Assembly: GCF_001870735.1 (NCBI RefSeq)
Contig: NZ_MORL01000001.1
Coordinates: 248,001-312,000, forward strand
Source of the DNA: Arsenicibacter rosenii
GTDB taxonomy: Bacteria; Bacteroidota; Bacteroidia; Cytophagales; Spirosomataceae
Direction of reading: 5' to 3'
Length of the DNA: 64,000 bases
Shown: positions 43,018-52,801 of the stretch, piece after piece
Layout: every line of letters begins with the position of its first letter
How positions within the stretch are numbered: position 1 is the stretch's first letter
Position numbers and translations under genes: made by a program
Notes under the pieces: generated by a model
Database searches by the model: none
What the model was told of the DNA's origin: nothing
The model's input: the letters and a program-made list of their open reading frames with translations, nothing else

Positions 43018-44895
43018 TCAGTTCTGCTTTATCAGCCGGACGGCCTTTAGAAGGCGGTCGCCTTGCCTGAAAACAGCCACATAAGTACCGGCGGGCCACG
43101 TCTGCCCGAATACCGGATTGTTTTTTGTCTCAAACGAAGCAACCTCCCGACCTGCCATATCGAACACCGTACAATGGCCCGTAAACGGCTGCGTTAACTG
43201 AAAACCCGACGTCCCCGGGTTCGGGGCAACGACAAGGGCCGTGGCAGGATCGAAGCCAAGGATCGCGTTTGCCTGCCTGCCGGTTAGCTGCAGGGAGATG
43301 ACCGACATTGCCGGTAAGTCAAGCGATATGGTATTGTTACTGACAGGGACTGTGCTCGTTTTCAGGGCGTTGTTGCTGTGTGAACTAAAGGTTTCGGTCG
43401 CGGGCAGATTCGATAATAACCGCAGCGACGCAAACTGCCCCGACGCGGTAAAGTGCTTGAGGGTAAGCTGCATGGGTCTGGCTTCGGCCGATCGGTTAAC
43501 GAGGGCAATCGTTAGCGAGTCGTTGGTTTCATTGGCCGTTGCATACGCCGAGACCAGGGTTTCGGCGGTCGACAGAGCATCGACACGGACCGGCTGGTTG
43601 TACCGGCTGAACAGGTGCAGCACTTCCCACATACCCGGTTGCCAGGTCCACGGGGCAAAAAGCTCCACCTCATTGTTCATGAATTCGCCGAGGGTAGAGG
43701 CGTACCAGATGGCCTGAGTGTTAGCATTGTTGGCAGCGTTCAGGCCGGCTTCGGTCAGGCCAAGCCCCACGCCATGGCTGGTCCCCATGTATTTGGCCAG
43801 CCATTCCCGGCAACGGCCGAAGATGTATTCCTTATTGAGACTGGTATCATAGCCGCCATTGATGGTGCGCAGGCCGTTGGCTTCAGGAAAGGCATAGGTC
43901 CGGTCGAAAAAAATGCGGTGGTATTGTACCACCTCTTCGGGTTTGGTGCCGGAGGGGTAAAAATGCACGTCCAGCACATCGAGCAGCCGCACCCCCGTGC
44001 GCTTCTGCTCCTCAGCGATGCGTTTGATGAAAAACTCCAGCCACGGGTATTTTTGCCCGCCGGCATCGGTGACGGGTTTATTATCGTAGTTGTACCATTG
44101 CCACTCATTCGCCGTCACGGGTCCGACCAGTTTTATGTCCGGAAACCGGCTGCGGGCTTTCAGCGCCACCTCAACGTATTTCTGAATAAACGCTTCCGCT
44201 GCCAGCTGTGCGGGCATAATGTCATCGTGGGTACCCGACCAGATTTCGGGTTCGTTATCCATGTTCCAGTACCGGAAGCGGGTTTTATCAAAGCCTGAAC
44301 CACCGGGCCCGAACCAGTGGGTCAAGAGCCCGACGGTAGAGTCGGCCGGCCAGTTTTCGAGGTACAGATCCGGATTGCCGTCTTTAAGGGCTTTGGTGGC
44401 AGTACTGGCGGGGTTGACCGTGCCGCCGCCCGCTAAATTCTGGTTGACACCCTGCCACCACTGCGACTGGTTATAGCTCCAGTCGTTGAAATTGGCGGTC
44501 TGCGTCCTGGCGGCCTTACCGATGAGCTGAAAGGCCCACATGCCCTGTGCCTGCGGGAAATAGGTTGTGAACTGTGAGGCAGCGAAATCCCAGTTGTTGG
44601 GATAGACGTTGTTGTACCAGTCGGGGTGGCTCGACAGTTTTCGCCGCCAGTTGTATTTGGTGGCGTTATTGCCCGTACATTCGCGGAAAAACCGGACGCC
44701 CGCATCCTGTAAACGTGTGAGGTCTGCCCTGGTCAGGGGCTTTTGCGGATCAACGGGCAAAGAATTGTTGCGCCCGTAGAGATAGGGAGATACCGGCTTA
44801 CGGTTCGCCAGCACATCCACCTGAATCTGGACGGCTTGTGCCAGGGTAAGCTGAGAAAGTCCGGCTAAAGAAAAGGCAATAATGAGCGCGCGCAT
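43018..44895 (-). CDS. GH44-family glycoside hydrolase with C-terminal sorting tail
   Basis: 625 residues, secreted (signal peptide MRALIIAFSLAGLSQLTLAQ). The catalytic part (about 25-440) has the GH44 acid/base motif WNMDNEPEIWSGTHDD near residue 210, and a Glu in LGLTEAGLNA near residue 385 is a candidate nucleophile. A beta-sandwich domain (about 440-545) follows, as usual for GH44. The last about 75 residues (LVVAPNPGTSGFQLTQPFTG, DMAGREVAS) form a type IX secretion C-terminal sorting domain of the PNP type. GH44 enzymes cleave xyloglucan or cellulose. Divergent 90 bp from an AraC regulator. Confidence 0.82.
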   Translation of the reverse strand: MRALIIAFSLAGLSQLTLAQAVQIQVDVLANRKPVSPYLYGRNNSLPVDPQKPLTRADLTRLQDAGVRFFRECTGNNATKYNWRRKLSSHPDWYNNVYPNNWDFAASQFTTYFPQAQGMWAFQLIGKAARTQTANFNDWSYNQSQWWQGVNQNLAGGGTVNPASTATKALKDGNPDLYLENWPADSTVGLLTHWFGPGGSGFDKTRFRYWNMDNEPEIWSGTHDDIMPAQLAAEAFIQKYVEVALKARSRFPDIKLVGPVTANEWQWYNYDNKPVTDAGGQKYPWLEFFIKRIAEEQKRTGVRLLDVLDVHFYPSGTKPEEVVQYHRIFFDRTYAFPEANGLRTINGGYDTSLNKEYIFGRCREWLAKYMGTSHGVGLGLTEAGLNAANNANTQAIWYASTLGEFMNNEVELFAPWTWQPGMWEVLHLFSRYNQPVRVDALSTAETLVSAYATANETNDSLTIALVNRSAEARPMQLTLKHFTASGQFASLRLLSNLPATETFSSHSNNALKTSTVPVSNNTISLDLPAMSVISLQLTGRQANAILGFDPATALVVAPNPGTSGFQLTQPFTGHCTVFDMAGREVASFETKNNPVFGQTWPAGTYVAVFRQGDRLLKAVRLIKQN

Positions 44896-44985
44896 ACGAA
44901 TCGGGTTTACGGCTCAAAATTAAGCAGGAGCACCAAAGGCTGCTGTCGGGTAAACCCTAATCTTTCGCTGAATAGTACCAGAAAA

Positions 44986-45900
44986 ATGACAAATGATCCC
45001 ATAAAGACGTATGACGGCATATCGTTCCGCGAAAAATTCATTCAGAACAAGCCGAAACTGAACGAAATACTGCGGCCGGATTATGCCCGTTTTTTCGTGG
45101 TAAAAGTCGAGGATATGATCCGGCTGATGCGGTTGCCGGTACCCCCGACGCGCTCGCTCGGCAATACCATCATTTACCTGACCGAAGGCGAGGCCATTAT
45201 GAACATTGGCAGTGAGCGGTACCGCATTGTGGCGGATGAATGCCTGATTGTACCCGCCGGTGAGGTTTTCTCATTCGATAATATTGACCTGAACCACGGC
45301 TATCTGTGCGCCTTTCAGGCCGACTTTCTGGTCGGGAAATTTGCCGGCCGCGAACTGATGCAGGAATTTGAGTTTCTGAGTCATTGGGGAAACCGGTGTA
45401 TCCAGTTGCCGGCCGATGCATCGGGCTATGTCGGACAACTGTTCAACCGGCTGATGGCTGAGTATATGGCCAGCGGACTGGCCCATCCCGACATCATTCA
45501 GCCGTATTTTATTGCATTACTGTGTGAACTGAACCGTGCCTACAAACCGCTGACGGGCACCCGGCAGGGCAGTGCCGTCACGATCACGAACCGCTTCAAA
45601 GCCCTGCTGATGACTCAGTTCCGGACGCATCACCTTGTGACAGATTATGCGTCGATGCTGAGCATAACGCCCAATCACCTGAACAAAACCGTAAAGGCCA
45701 TTACCGGCAAATCGCCGACGCGCTGGATTGACGAGGCCATTGTACTGGAAGCAAAAGTGCTGCTGGCCAACAGCCCGCTGACGGTCAGTCAGGTGGCGGC
45801 CGAAGTCGGGCTGTTTGATGCGTCGTACTTTACCCGCATGTTCCGGAAGTATGAAGGAACGACACCGCTTCAGTACCGGAAATGGATTGGAAAGTCCTGA
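44986..45900 (+). CDS. AraC-family transcriptional regulator
   Basis: 304 residues: a cupin-like N-terminal half (IYLTEGEAIMNIGSERYRIV, VPAGEVFSF, about 60-110) and a C-terminal AraC helix-turn-helix pair (about 210-300, LSITPNHLNKTVKAITGKSP, VSQVAAEVGLFDASYFTRMF). ATG 44986. It is divergent from the GH44 gene and may control it. Confidence 0.88.
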   Translation: MTNDPIKTYDGISFREKFIQNKPKLNEILRPDYARFFVVKVEDMIRLMRLPVPPTRSLGNTIIYLTEGEAIMNIGSERYRIVADECLIVPAGEVFSFDNIDLNHGYLCAFQADFLVGKFAGRELMQEFEFLSHWGNRCIQLPADASGYVGQLFNRLMAEYMASGLAHPDIIQPYFIALLCELNRAYKPLTGTRQGSAVTITNRFKALLMTQFRTHHLVTDYASMLSITPNHLNKTVKAITGKSPTRWIDEAIVLEAKVLLANSPLTVSQVAAEVGLFDASYFTRMFRKYEGTTPLQYRKWIGKS

Positions 45901-45972
45901 AACTGTCGCTATCTGTCCTAGCTGGTCCGACAGATGGGGGAGATATTTGTAGTTCTGTTTTTATTACCTGAT

Positions 45973-46437
45973 ATGTATTCAACGGCCTTAGTTATTCATT
46001 CTTTTTTCCGCTGGCTGGTCCTCCTAAGCCTGTTATATGCCATATTCCGCGCTTTCCGGGGAATACAGGCCGGAGCTCGCTTTTCAAAAAATGACAATTC
46101 AATCCGGCACTGGACGGCCACGATCTCGCACATTCAGTTGCTGCTGGGGTTTGCGGTATACCTGAAAAGTCCGGTTGTCAACGCCTTCTGGGACAACCCG
46201 AAGGCTGCCTCGGGGCAGATGGGCCTTCTGTTTTTCAGTGTGATTCACTTTGCGCTTATGTTGCTGGCGATCATGGTCATTACCATCGGGTCGGCGAAGG
46301 CAAAACGGGCGGAAACCGACCGGGAAAAGTTTCGGACGATGGGGGTGTGGTTTGCCGCCGGTCTGTTTATTATTTTCCTGGCCATTCCGTGGCCTTTCTC
46401 CCCGCTCGCCAACCGGCCGCTGCTGAGAGGGTTTTAA
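45973..46437 (+). CDS. Four-helix membrane protein of unknown function
   Basis: 154 residues from ATG 45973 (MYSTALVIHSFFRWL); the longer start at 45934 is rejected because it lacks a good site. Four hydrophobic helices (about 5-25, 55-70, 95-115, 125-145). His residues (IHSFFRW, HWTATISHIQ, VIHFALM) could bind a heme, as in small cytochrome-b-like proteins, but this is uncertain. It follows the AraC gene by 72 bp. Confidence 0.65.
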   Translation: MYSTALVIHSFFRWLVLLSLLYAIFRAFRGIQAGARFSKNDNSIRHWTATISHIQLLLGFAVYLKSPVVNAFWDNPKAASGQMGLLFFSVIHFALMLLAIMVITIGSAKAKRAETDREKFRTMGVWFAAGLFIIFLAIPWPFSPLANRPLLRGF

Positions 46438-46524
46438 ACCACGGAGGACACAGAGGCAGGCACGGAGCAACACAACGTATACTAAACGCTGTGGATCTTC
46501 TGCCAACCTTCGTGTCCTCCGTGG
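46438..46524. repeat. Inverted-repeat element CCACGGAGGACAC
   Basis: CCACGGAGGACAC (46438-46450) begins at the stop of the membrane protein and pairs with GTGTCCTCCGTGG (46512-46524). The right arm lies within the direct repeat at 46501-46559. Confidence 0.7.
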
Positions 46525-46559
46525 TTATAAAAAACTTATTTCTTACGGTTTTTGGCGTA
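46501..46559. repeat. 59-bp direct repeat, left copy
   Basis: Matches 52802-52860 at 55 of 59 positions, in the same orientation. In the right copy the last 24 bp are the 3' end of lutB; here they are a stray copy (frame would read YAKNRKK then stop on the minus strand). The two copies flank the glycine-rich protein and HTCS genes. Confidence 0.85.
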
Positions 46560-46690
46560 TCTGAAAAAAAAGTCTCCAGTCAAATGTTGCAAGTTCAGTT
46601 CTGTAATCCGGTATCTATAATCGGAAGAAGGTGGTTTTGGGATATTACTGTTGTTGTCATTCATTCTTTCTGTCTCAGCGCTGGCATTCC

Positions 46691-48166
46691 TTACCTACAG
46701 GCAGATCCCGTTACGAGATAGGTCATTGTGTCGGACGTGCTCTGCCCGCAGGCATCGGAATAGGTTACCTTCAGGGTGTAGGTACCTGGCTGGGTTACAT
46801 TCAGGCCGTTGATGGCATAGCTGCCCACTTGCCGGTACACCGCACTGAAGACATATCCGCCGGGTCCTGTGAAAGTGTAGCCCGTACCGTAGCCCGTACC
46901 CTTTAACGTTACCGAACAGTTATTGGGGCCCAGTGGGCTGGAAACCGTCATGGAAGTGGCCCTGGCTAATTGCGGCTGTCCGCAATCAATGCCCGGTGCC
47001 TGACATGCGCCTGTTGTGACGGTAATATCTGAGTTACAATCTAATGTATTCCAGTTACTTTCAGGAATTGTATTCACATCTTCTCCATCCTGATAGAAGT
47101 ATTCGTTCTCCGTATCTCTGATTATCCAGGCGCTCAAATTACCTAAGCTACCATACACCATGTACACGCCCGTAGTGGTATTTTGCAGGGCTCGTTTAAT
47201 AGTTTCAGGTATTGGGAGTGTCGGAAATGAAGTTGTCTCCACATAGGTGCCATTAGCCACAGAGCAATCACCCGTAGCTCCTGATATACAAACGGTTGCC
47301 GAAGGAGGGGCCGCCACCCAACTTAGCGTAATACTACCCGTACCCTCATTCACGCCCTGCTCATGCACCACACTGGTGACACCATTCAATGGCAGGTTGG
47401 CAGGGTCGGGGTAGCTACTGCCGCCGCCGCCACTAGAAGCATTAAATTCGCCACCACCCTGATAGTAGTACTGACCACCACCACCACCGTAGTACCCACC
47501 GCCACCACTACCGCCACCACTACTATTACCTTTACCACCAAGGCCAAGTTTTCCGTCTTCTGGTTGAGTAACACCTCCGTCTGAGTCTCCCCCCTTACCT
47601 CCTGCAGATTGGGTTCCCCCGCCACCACCACCACCACTATCGTTGTACCCACCGCCAACGCCACCGATTAGCCCACCACCAACGCCACCCTCCCTAACAT
47701 TGCCAGCCCCCCCGCCCCCACCAGCGACTAATACCCGATTGCTGAGGTCAGAACCCCCAATCCGGATGTCGGTTGCTCCTCCACCCTTACTGAATGAACC
47801 ATTCCCTCCACCGTTGAAGGGAATGCCCCCTACATACAGACTTAAATTTTGACCGGGCGTAACCGTCAGCGTAGCCGCTACCCGGCCACCCTTACCACCG
47901 GGATAAAATGTCGGAATAGGTATCGAAAGTTGAGAGTTTTGCACACCCTCCCCCTGTGCGCCATTGGCTACCACGCTGAGAGTGGTTACCCCCGCCGGGA
48001 CAGTGAAAGTCTGTACATCCCCGGTGTAGGTAAAGGTTTGGGGACTGGTTTGAGCAAACAGTGCCGGCGAAAGGCCCAGGCAGATGAGCAGGATAACGAA
48101 TAACCTTGTGTGGAGAGTCTGTTGCGCTGAGGGGTTTATCTCCCTTTTATGTACTTGTGTACGCAT
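46691..48166 (-). CDS. Secreted glycine-rich surface protein
   Basis: 491 residues from ATG 48164-48166; the longer reading to 48346 is rejected because a signal peptide (LFVILLICLGLSPALFAQ) follows this Met. Residues about 45-85 (QTFTYTGDVQTFTVPAGVTT) open a beta domain like those in collagen-type or lectin surface proteins. Residues about 100-270 are a Gly-rich region with GGGGGG runs and YYGGGGGQYYYQ-type patches. The last about 90 residues are the module shared with the Ig-repeat protein at 5710-8139. Divergent from the HTCS regulator, 280 bp away, so the regulator may control it. Probably a surface or matrix protein. Confidence 0.75.
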   Translation of the reverse strand: MRTQVHKREINPSAQQTLHTRLFVILLICLGLSPALFAQTSPQTFTYTGDVQTFTVPAGVTTLSVVANGAQGEGVQNSQLSIPIPTFYPGGKGGRVAATLTVTPGQNLSLYVGGIPFNGGGNGSFSKGGGATDIRIGGSDLSNRVLVAGGGGGAGNVREGGVGGGLIGGVGGGYNDSGGGGGGGTQSAGGKGGDSDGGVTQPEDGKLGLGGKGNSSGGGSGGGGYYGGGGGQYYYQGGGEFNASSGGGGSSYPDPANLPLNGVTSVVHEQGVNEGTGSITLSWVAAPPSATVCISGATGDCSVANGTYVETTSFPTLPIPETIKRALQNTTTGVYMVYGSLGNLSAWIIRDTENEYFYQDGEDVNTIPESNWNTLDCNSDITVTTGACQAPGIDCGQPQLARATSMTVSSPLGPNNCSVTLKGTGYGTGYTFTGPGGYVFSAVYRQVGSYAINGLNVTQPGTYTLKVTYSDACGQSTSDTMTYLVTGSACR

Positions 48167-48231
48167 GTGAAAGAGGTTTGGTAAGTAAGTGAAAAAGTTA
48201 GCGGTGCAGGAGCCGGATCGCTTCTGCCGTC

Positions 48232-48337
48232 TGGGCCAAAGATAGACCCGACGGCAGGACCCGAATTGGCCAAAATAGACCCTGATTCGGCCTAAAGGCA
48301 GATTTTCAGACCCCGAATTGGCCAAAATAGACCCCGA
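48232..48337. promoter_or_regulatory. Three TTGGCCAAAATAGACCC-type boxes, candidate operators
   Basis: TGGGCCAAAGATAGACCCGA (48232-48251), TTGGCCAAAATAGACCCTGA (48266-48285) and TTGGCCAAAATAGACCCCGA (48318-48337) are direct repeats. The last two belong to a 52-bp unit repeated once. They lie in the divergent gap between the surface protein and HTCS genes, where HTCS regulators usually bind. Confidence 0.6.
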
Positions 48338-48446
48338 TTTGGCCAAAAGGCAGATTTTACGGTTACCAAACGGCGGGAGTAGTTATTTTTAAGTGTTTTC
48401 TGAACCATCCTGACTTGTTTTAGCGTACGTCAGTACACCGTTAAAA

Positions 48447-51400
48447 ATGGATCGTTTACCCCGCTATTCGCCTTGCCTGTATCTGTGGGTGCTGCTACAT
48501 CTGGTTTTGCCTCCCCTCCGGGCGCAATCGCCGGTCAGCCAGCCGCCCTACATCGTCAGTGCCCGACACCTGACCTTCGGGCAGCGGGTGCCCAGCCGAA
48601 TCGTTACTACGTTTGGACAGGACGCTCAGGGGTTTATCTGGATAGGCACCCTCCAGAATGCCTATCGGTTCGATGGCCAACAGTTCGAACCGCTCATGCC
48701 TGCTACTGCCACTGCCAATACTGCTCCTGCCAACTTTGGATGCTACACGATCCGTACCGACCAGGCGGGGTATCTGTGGTTAATGGGGGGAGTAAATCGC
48801 AAGCTCCAGACTATTCAGATTGTCCCTCCCGGAAAAACAAAGGCCGTATCGTTTCAGGAAGCGTTTGGGCATGCAGACCCTTTCCGGGCCGACCCGCTGC
48901 TGTTCTTCCCCCCAAAAGACAGCCAGCCGTTTCGGTATCTGATCACCACAAGCGGGCGGGTAGTACGGCATCTGGGGCAGGGTAGTTTCCAAACTATCCG
49001 GCACTTGTTTCTCTCTGATGGTTTCAGTGATGTGTTGGGAACGCTGGAAACGCCGCAGGGATCATTACTGGTTACGTTGAAACGGGGCAAAACGGGGGCG
49101 GGCAGTACCCTGCTGGAAATCGACTCGTTGGGTCGGGTACTACGTCGGCAGGACTTTCCCCGGTTACTGGTTCCCATTGCGCATACAGCCAGTGGAGTGG
49201 TCTATTTGCAGGCCCGGGCTAAAGTTGATCCGCCCAAAAGTCTTCCCCGCTTAACCGACCATCAGCTTGATGATTTTCTGTACGAACTGTCGCCGACAAA
49301 CCAACTCACCCCACTGTCGATCCATTTCGGCCGGAACCCGATTGGCGACCGGAGCGACGACATATTTCTTGCCATGACGGTCCGCTACGACTCGCTCCGA
49401 AATCTGTTCTGGATCGGTAGCGGGCAGGTCTGCTTTGCCTGGCACCCCACACACGGCGTCGTGTTCGATCTGATGACCACCCGCCTGCCCACACCGGGTA
49501 TGCAGCAGTTTGCCCGGTCGTATGTAGACCGGACAGGAGCTGTTTGGCTTGGTACCGACGACGGGGTGGTGCTGCTCACCCTCGAACCCAATCAGTTCAC
49601 CCGTTACCTGCATCAGGCCGATCAGGCTCCCCGGGCCATCCGCCATTCCATTCGCGGCATGGTGCAGCATGGAAACCGGCTTTGGGTGAATACCAATAAA
49701 AGCCAGTGGGTCGATTTGCAAACCGGCAGGAGCGAACCTGTTTTTGACCCCCACGACCCTAAAAAGTCAACTCTGTCCTACCTATGTCCGGTCATCAAGG
49801 ATAAGTCGGGCCAACTCTGGACAATCCAGACCGGGCTTGTCAACATCAACCCGCAGACCGGGCATAGGACCACCTATCCCATTCCGGCTAAAGAACCTTA
49901 TGATCTGGGTGTCAGCCTTTGGGACGATGGCAGGCACCACATCTGGATGAGCCACCGACAGGGTATAAGTATTTTTGATACCCGACAGGCGCAGTGCCGG
50001 TCTTTTACCCGATACAATCGTTTTCCCGAACTCGCCCAAAGCCAGGTCAATGGCTTCTTCCCCGACCCGAAAACCCGGGAAATCTGGGTAGCTGCTTCGT
50101 CGGGGCTGTATGTATTAGATACCCTGCGTGGCATCGTTGCCCGCTACAGCACGCAGAACAAGGCACTGCCTTTTGATCACATTGCATTTGTGCATCCCGA
50201 TCCCGACAGTACCTCGGTGTATTGGCTGGCCACGCTTGGTGGCGGACTTATTCGCTGGAACCGGCAGACGGGCCAATACAGACAGTTTACCCGGAAGCAG
50301 GGTCTCGCCGACAATACCCTTTATGCGATTTATGAAGACCGGCATCACCGGCTTTGGTTGCCCGGCAATTACGGCCTGATGGCTTTTGACCGGCAGACGC
50401 ATAAAATCCGGATTTTTCACACCGAAGACGGAATCGCCGATGAAGAATTTAACCTGATTGCCCACTACCGCGCTCCCGACGGGCGGCTGTTTCTGGGAGG
50501 GCTGAACGGGATTACGGCGTTCTACCCCGATCAGATACAGGCTACCAAACCCGGGCAGTCGCTGCTGTTGGTTACCCAATACCACAAATTAGATCCGGAC
50601 ACGGGCAAAATGGTAGATTACCTGCCTCAGTTCGAACAGCAGAAAGAGGTCCGTTTAACGGCTGCCGACCGGCTGGTTTCGCTTTCCTTTGCCCTGCCCG
50701 ACTACCGCTATCTGGGCAAAACCCGGCTGTGGTTTCAGATTGGCGGCTGGCAGGAGAACTGGGTGGTACAAAACGGGTCAGAACTACGACTAAACGGACT
50801 GCCCGCCGGAGAATATAGCCTGAAAGTTCGTGCCCAAACAGACAATGGCGACTGGGTTTCTCCCATTCTGACCATTCCCATCCATATTGCAAAACCGTTC
50901 TATTGGCAAGCCTGGTTTATTGGTCTGGTGCTGGCGGGACTGGGTAGCCTTATTATGATTTACATCCATTGGCGAAACCGGCAGTTTGTCCGGGAGAAAG
51001 CCCATCTGGAAGCCGAAGTGGCCCGACGAACAGCCCGGATTGAGCAGGATAAAGCTACGATTGAACGCGACAAAGTGATTATTGAACAACAAGCCGCCGA
51101 CTTACGGGAGAGTGCTGCCGTGAAGGCCCGTTTTTTTGCCAACGTCACCCACGAATTTCGTACCCCAATCACGCTGATATTGGGGCCCCTCAACTTGCTG
51201 GCCAAACGAAGCAACGATTTCACAACGAGCCAACTCATTGCCACCATGCAGCGGAATGCGCAGCACCTGCAATGGATTGTCAACAATCTGCTCGACCTGT
51301 CGCGGCTGGATGCCGGCCAACTGGAGCTGGCTCCTCATCCGGTCGATCTGGCAGACCTCACCAACCGAACAGTGGCAGCTTTTGCCACCGAGGCCCGATT

Positions 51401-52646
51401 TACCAACATCCGCCTCATGACAACGGGAACCGCAGCGCCGCAATGGCTGCTGCTCGATGCGCCGAAAGTAGAAACGGTGCTGCGAAACCTGATTGCCAAC
51501 GCCCTGAAATTTACACCTCCCAACGGACAGATTACGGTGCAGCTTCAGACTCAGAATGATCCCGTATGCCTGCGCGTTACGGATACGGGCTGCGGGGTTC
51601 ATCCGGACGACCTGCCCTATATTTTTGACCGCTATTACCAATCGCGCCGGCCGGATGCGTTGTTGCAGGGCGGCACCGGTATTGGCCTGGCTCTCTGCCG
51701 CGACTATTGCCGCTTGTGGCAGGGCGAACTCACCGTGCAAAGCCAATGGGGGAAGGGTAGTACATTTGCTGTCACCTATCCCCGTGTTTGGGTCGATGCC
51801 GTCAGTAAATTCCGGCCCGATGAGCTGGCCCGATCTACAGGATTGCCGTCTACGTCTACCACCACCACGCCCCGTGACTCCAGTCGTGATCTTGTGTTGC
51901 TGGTAGAAGATCACGTAGAGATGACGGCTTATCTGAAGACGTTGCTGGATCCGGTTTATGAACTTCATAGCTGCCGGAACGGTCGCGATGCGGAAGTATG
52001 GTTAGCCAGCCAGCCAGCCGATCAGTTACCGCAATTGATTATCACGGATATTATGATGCCCGAAATGGACGGTATTACATTTGTTGGCACGATTCGGCAA
52101 CAAGCCCGCCTCCGCTCCATTCCGATTCTGATGCTGACGGCCCGCACCGATCAGGCCGTGCGGCTACAGGCCCTCCGGCTGGGTGTAGCCGATTACCTGA
52201 CCAAACCGTTTGATGAGGAAGAGTTGCTGACGCGCCTGCATAACCTGCTTACCCGTGCTCAGGAGCGTAACCTGTGGGTCCAACAGACCCCGCCCGACGA
52301 ATCGCCGGTTGGTGAGGACTGGCTTGAGAATGTCGAACAGTTTATTCAGGGCAAACTTGCCGATAGTAGTTTTCAGATCAGTGCGCTATCCTATGAGTTT
52401 AATATGAGCCAGCGCCGGTTTTACCGGGCGATAAAAGAGCGGACGGGTTTATCGCCTCTCCAGTTTGTCCAGGAAATCCGCCTGCAAACGGCCCGCGAAT
52501 GGCTGGAAAGCGGGCAGTACGAGACTATCAAAGAAGTTGCCTTAAGTGTAGGTTTTCAGAAGCCTTCTTATTTCGCCCGGCTCTTTCGCCAGCGCTTTGG
52601 GATCAATCCGGCCAGTTTGCGCCCCGGCGAAGGAGCGTTGCTTTGA
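48447..52646 (+). CDS. Hybrid two-component system regulator (HTCS)
   Basis: 1399 residues. Signal peptide, then a periplasmic two-component-regulator propeller (about 35-700, blades such as TTFGQDAQGFIWIGTLQNAY) and a Y_Y_Y-type domain (715-790). One membrane helix (WFIGLVLAGLGSLIMIYIHW, about 825-845) and a coiled coil follow. Cytoplasmic half: HisKA with His902 (THEFRTPITL), HATPase (VLRNLIANALKFT, GGTGIGLAL), receiver with Asp1201 (TDIMMPEMDG), and a C-terminal AraC helix-turn-helix (SYEFNMSQRRFYRAIKERTG, IKEVALSVGFQKPSYFARLF). HTCS proteins sense oligosaccharides and switch on nearby genes. The divergent surface protein is the nearest target; no SusCD pair is present. Confidence 0.92.
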   Translation: MDRLPRYSPCLYLWVLLHLVLPPLRAQSPVSQPPYIVSARHLTFGQRVPSRIVTTFGQDAQGFIWIGTLQNAYRFDGQQFEPLMPATATANTAPANFGCYTIRTDQAGYLWLMGGVNRKLQTIQIVPPGKTKAVSFQEAFGHADPFRADPLLFFPPKDSQPFRYLITTSGRVVRHLGQGSFQTIRHLFLSDGFSDVLGTLETPQGSLLVTLKRGKTGAGSTLLEIDSLGRVLRRQDFPRLLVPIAHTASGVVYLQARAKVDPPKSLPRLTDHQLDDFLYELSPTNQLTPLSIHFGRNPIGDRSDDIFLAMTVRYDSLRNLFWIGSGQVCFAWHPTHGVVFDLMTTRLPTPGMQQFARSYVDRTGAVWLGTDDGVVLLTLEPNQFTRYLHQADQAPRAIRHSIRGMVQHGNRLWVNTNKSQWVDLQTGRSEPVFDPHDPKKSTLSYLCPVIKDKSGQLWTIQTGLVNINPQTGHRTTYPIPAKEPYDLGVSLWDDGRHHIWMSHRQGISIFDTRQAQCRSFTRYNRFPELAQSQVNGFFPDPKTREIWVAASSGLYVLDTLRGIVARYSTQNKALPFDHIAFVHPDPDSTSVYWLATLGGGLIRWNRQTGQYRQFTRKQGLADNTLYAIYEDRHHRLWLPGNYGLMAFDRQTHKIRIFHTEDGIADEEFNLIAHYRAPDGRLFLGGLNGITAFYPDQIQATKPGQSLLLVTQYHKLDPDTGKMVDYLPQFEQQKEVRLTAADRLVSLSFALPDYRYLGKTRLWFQIGGWQENWVVQNGSELRLNGLPAGEYSLKVRAQTDNGDWVSPILTIPIHIAKPFYWQAWFIGLVLAGLGSLIMIYIHWRNRQFVREKAHLEAEVARRTARIEQDKATIERDKVIIEQQAADLRESAAVKARFFANVTHEFRTPITLILGPLNLLAKRSNDFTTSQLIATMQRNAQHLQWIVNNLLDLSRLDAGQLELAPHPVDLADLTNRTVAAFATEARFTNIRLMTTGTAAPQWLLLDAPKVETVLRNLIANALKFTPPNGQITVQLQTQNDPVCLRVTDTGCGVHPDDLPYIFDRYYQSRRPDALLQGGTGIGLALCRDYCRLWQGELTVQSQWGKGSTFAVTYPRVWVDAVSKFRPDELARSTGLPSTSTTTTPRDSSRDLVLLVEDHVEMTAYLKTLLDPVYELHSCRNGRDAEVWLASQPADQLPQLIITDIMMPEMDGITFVGTIRQQARLRSIPILMLTARTDQAVRLQALRLGVADYLTKPFDEEELLTRLHNLLTRAQERNLWVQQTPPDESPVGEDWLENVEQFIQGKLADSSFQISALSYEFNMSQRRFYRAIKERTGLSPLQFVQEIRLQTAREWLESGQYETIKEVALSVGFQKPSYFARLFRQRFGINPASLRPGEGALL

Positions 52647-52801
52647 TTAAACCCGGAGAAATTGACACCAATCCCGCATACATTTTTCTGTCCGGGACTT
52701 CGTAGAAAGTTTATTCTGCACACTCCGCCCGGATGACCGGCAATTTCTCCGTGTTTTGGTTTGATGTTTTCGTAATCCGGAAAGGATTCCTGACTGCTTC
52801 G

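Noticed and set aside
47363-47852. Plus-strand frames opposite the glycine-rich protein
   Set aside because: Pro/Thr-rich low-complexity frames are complements of the Gly codons; not genes.
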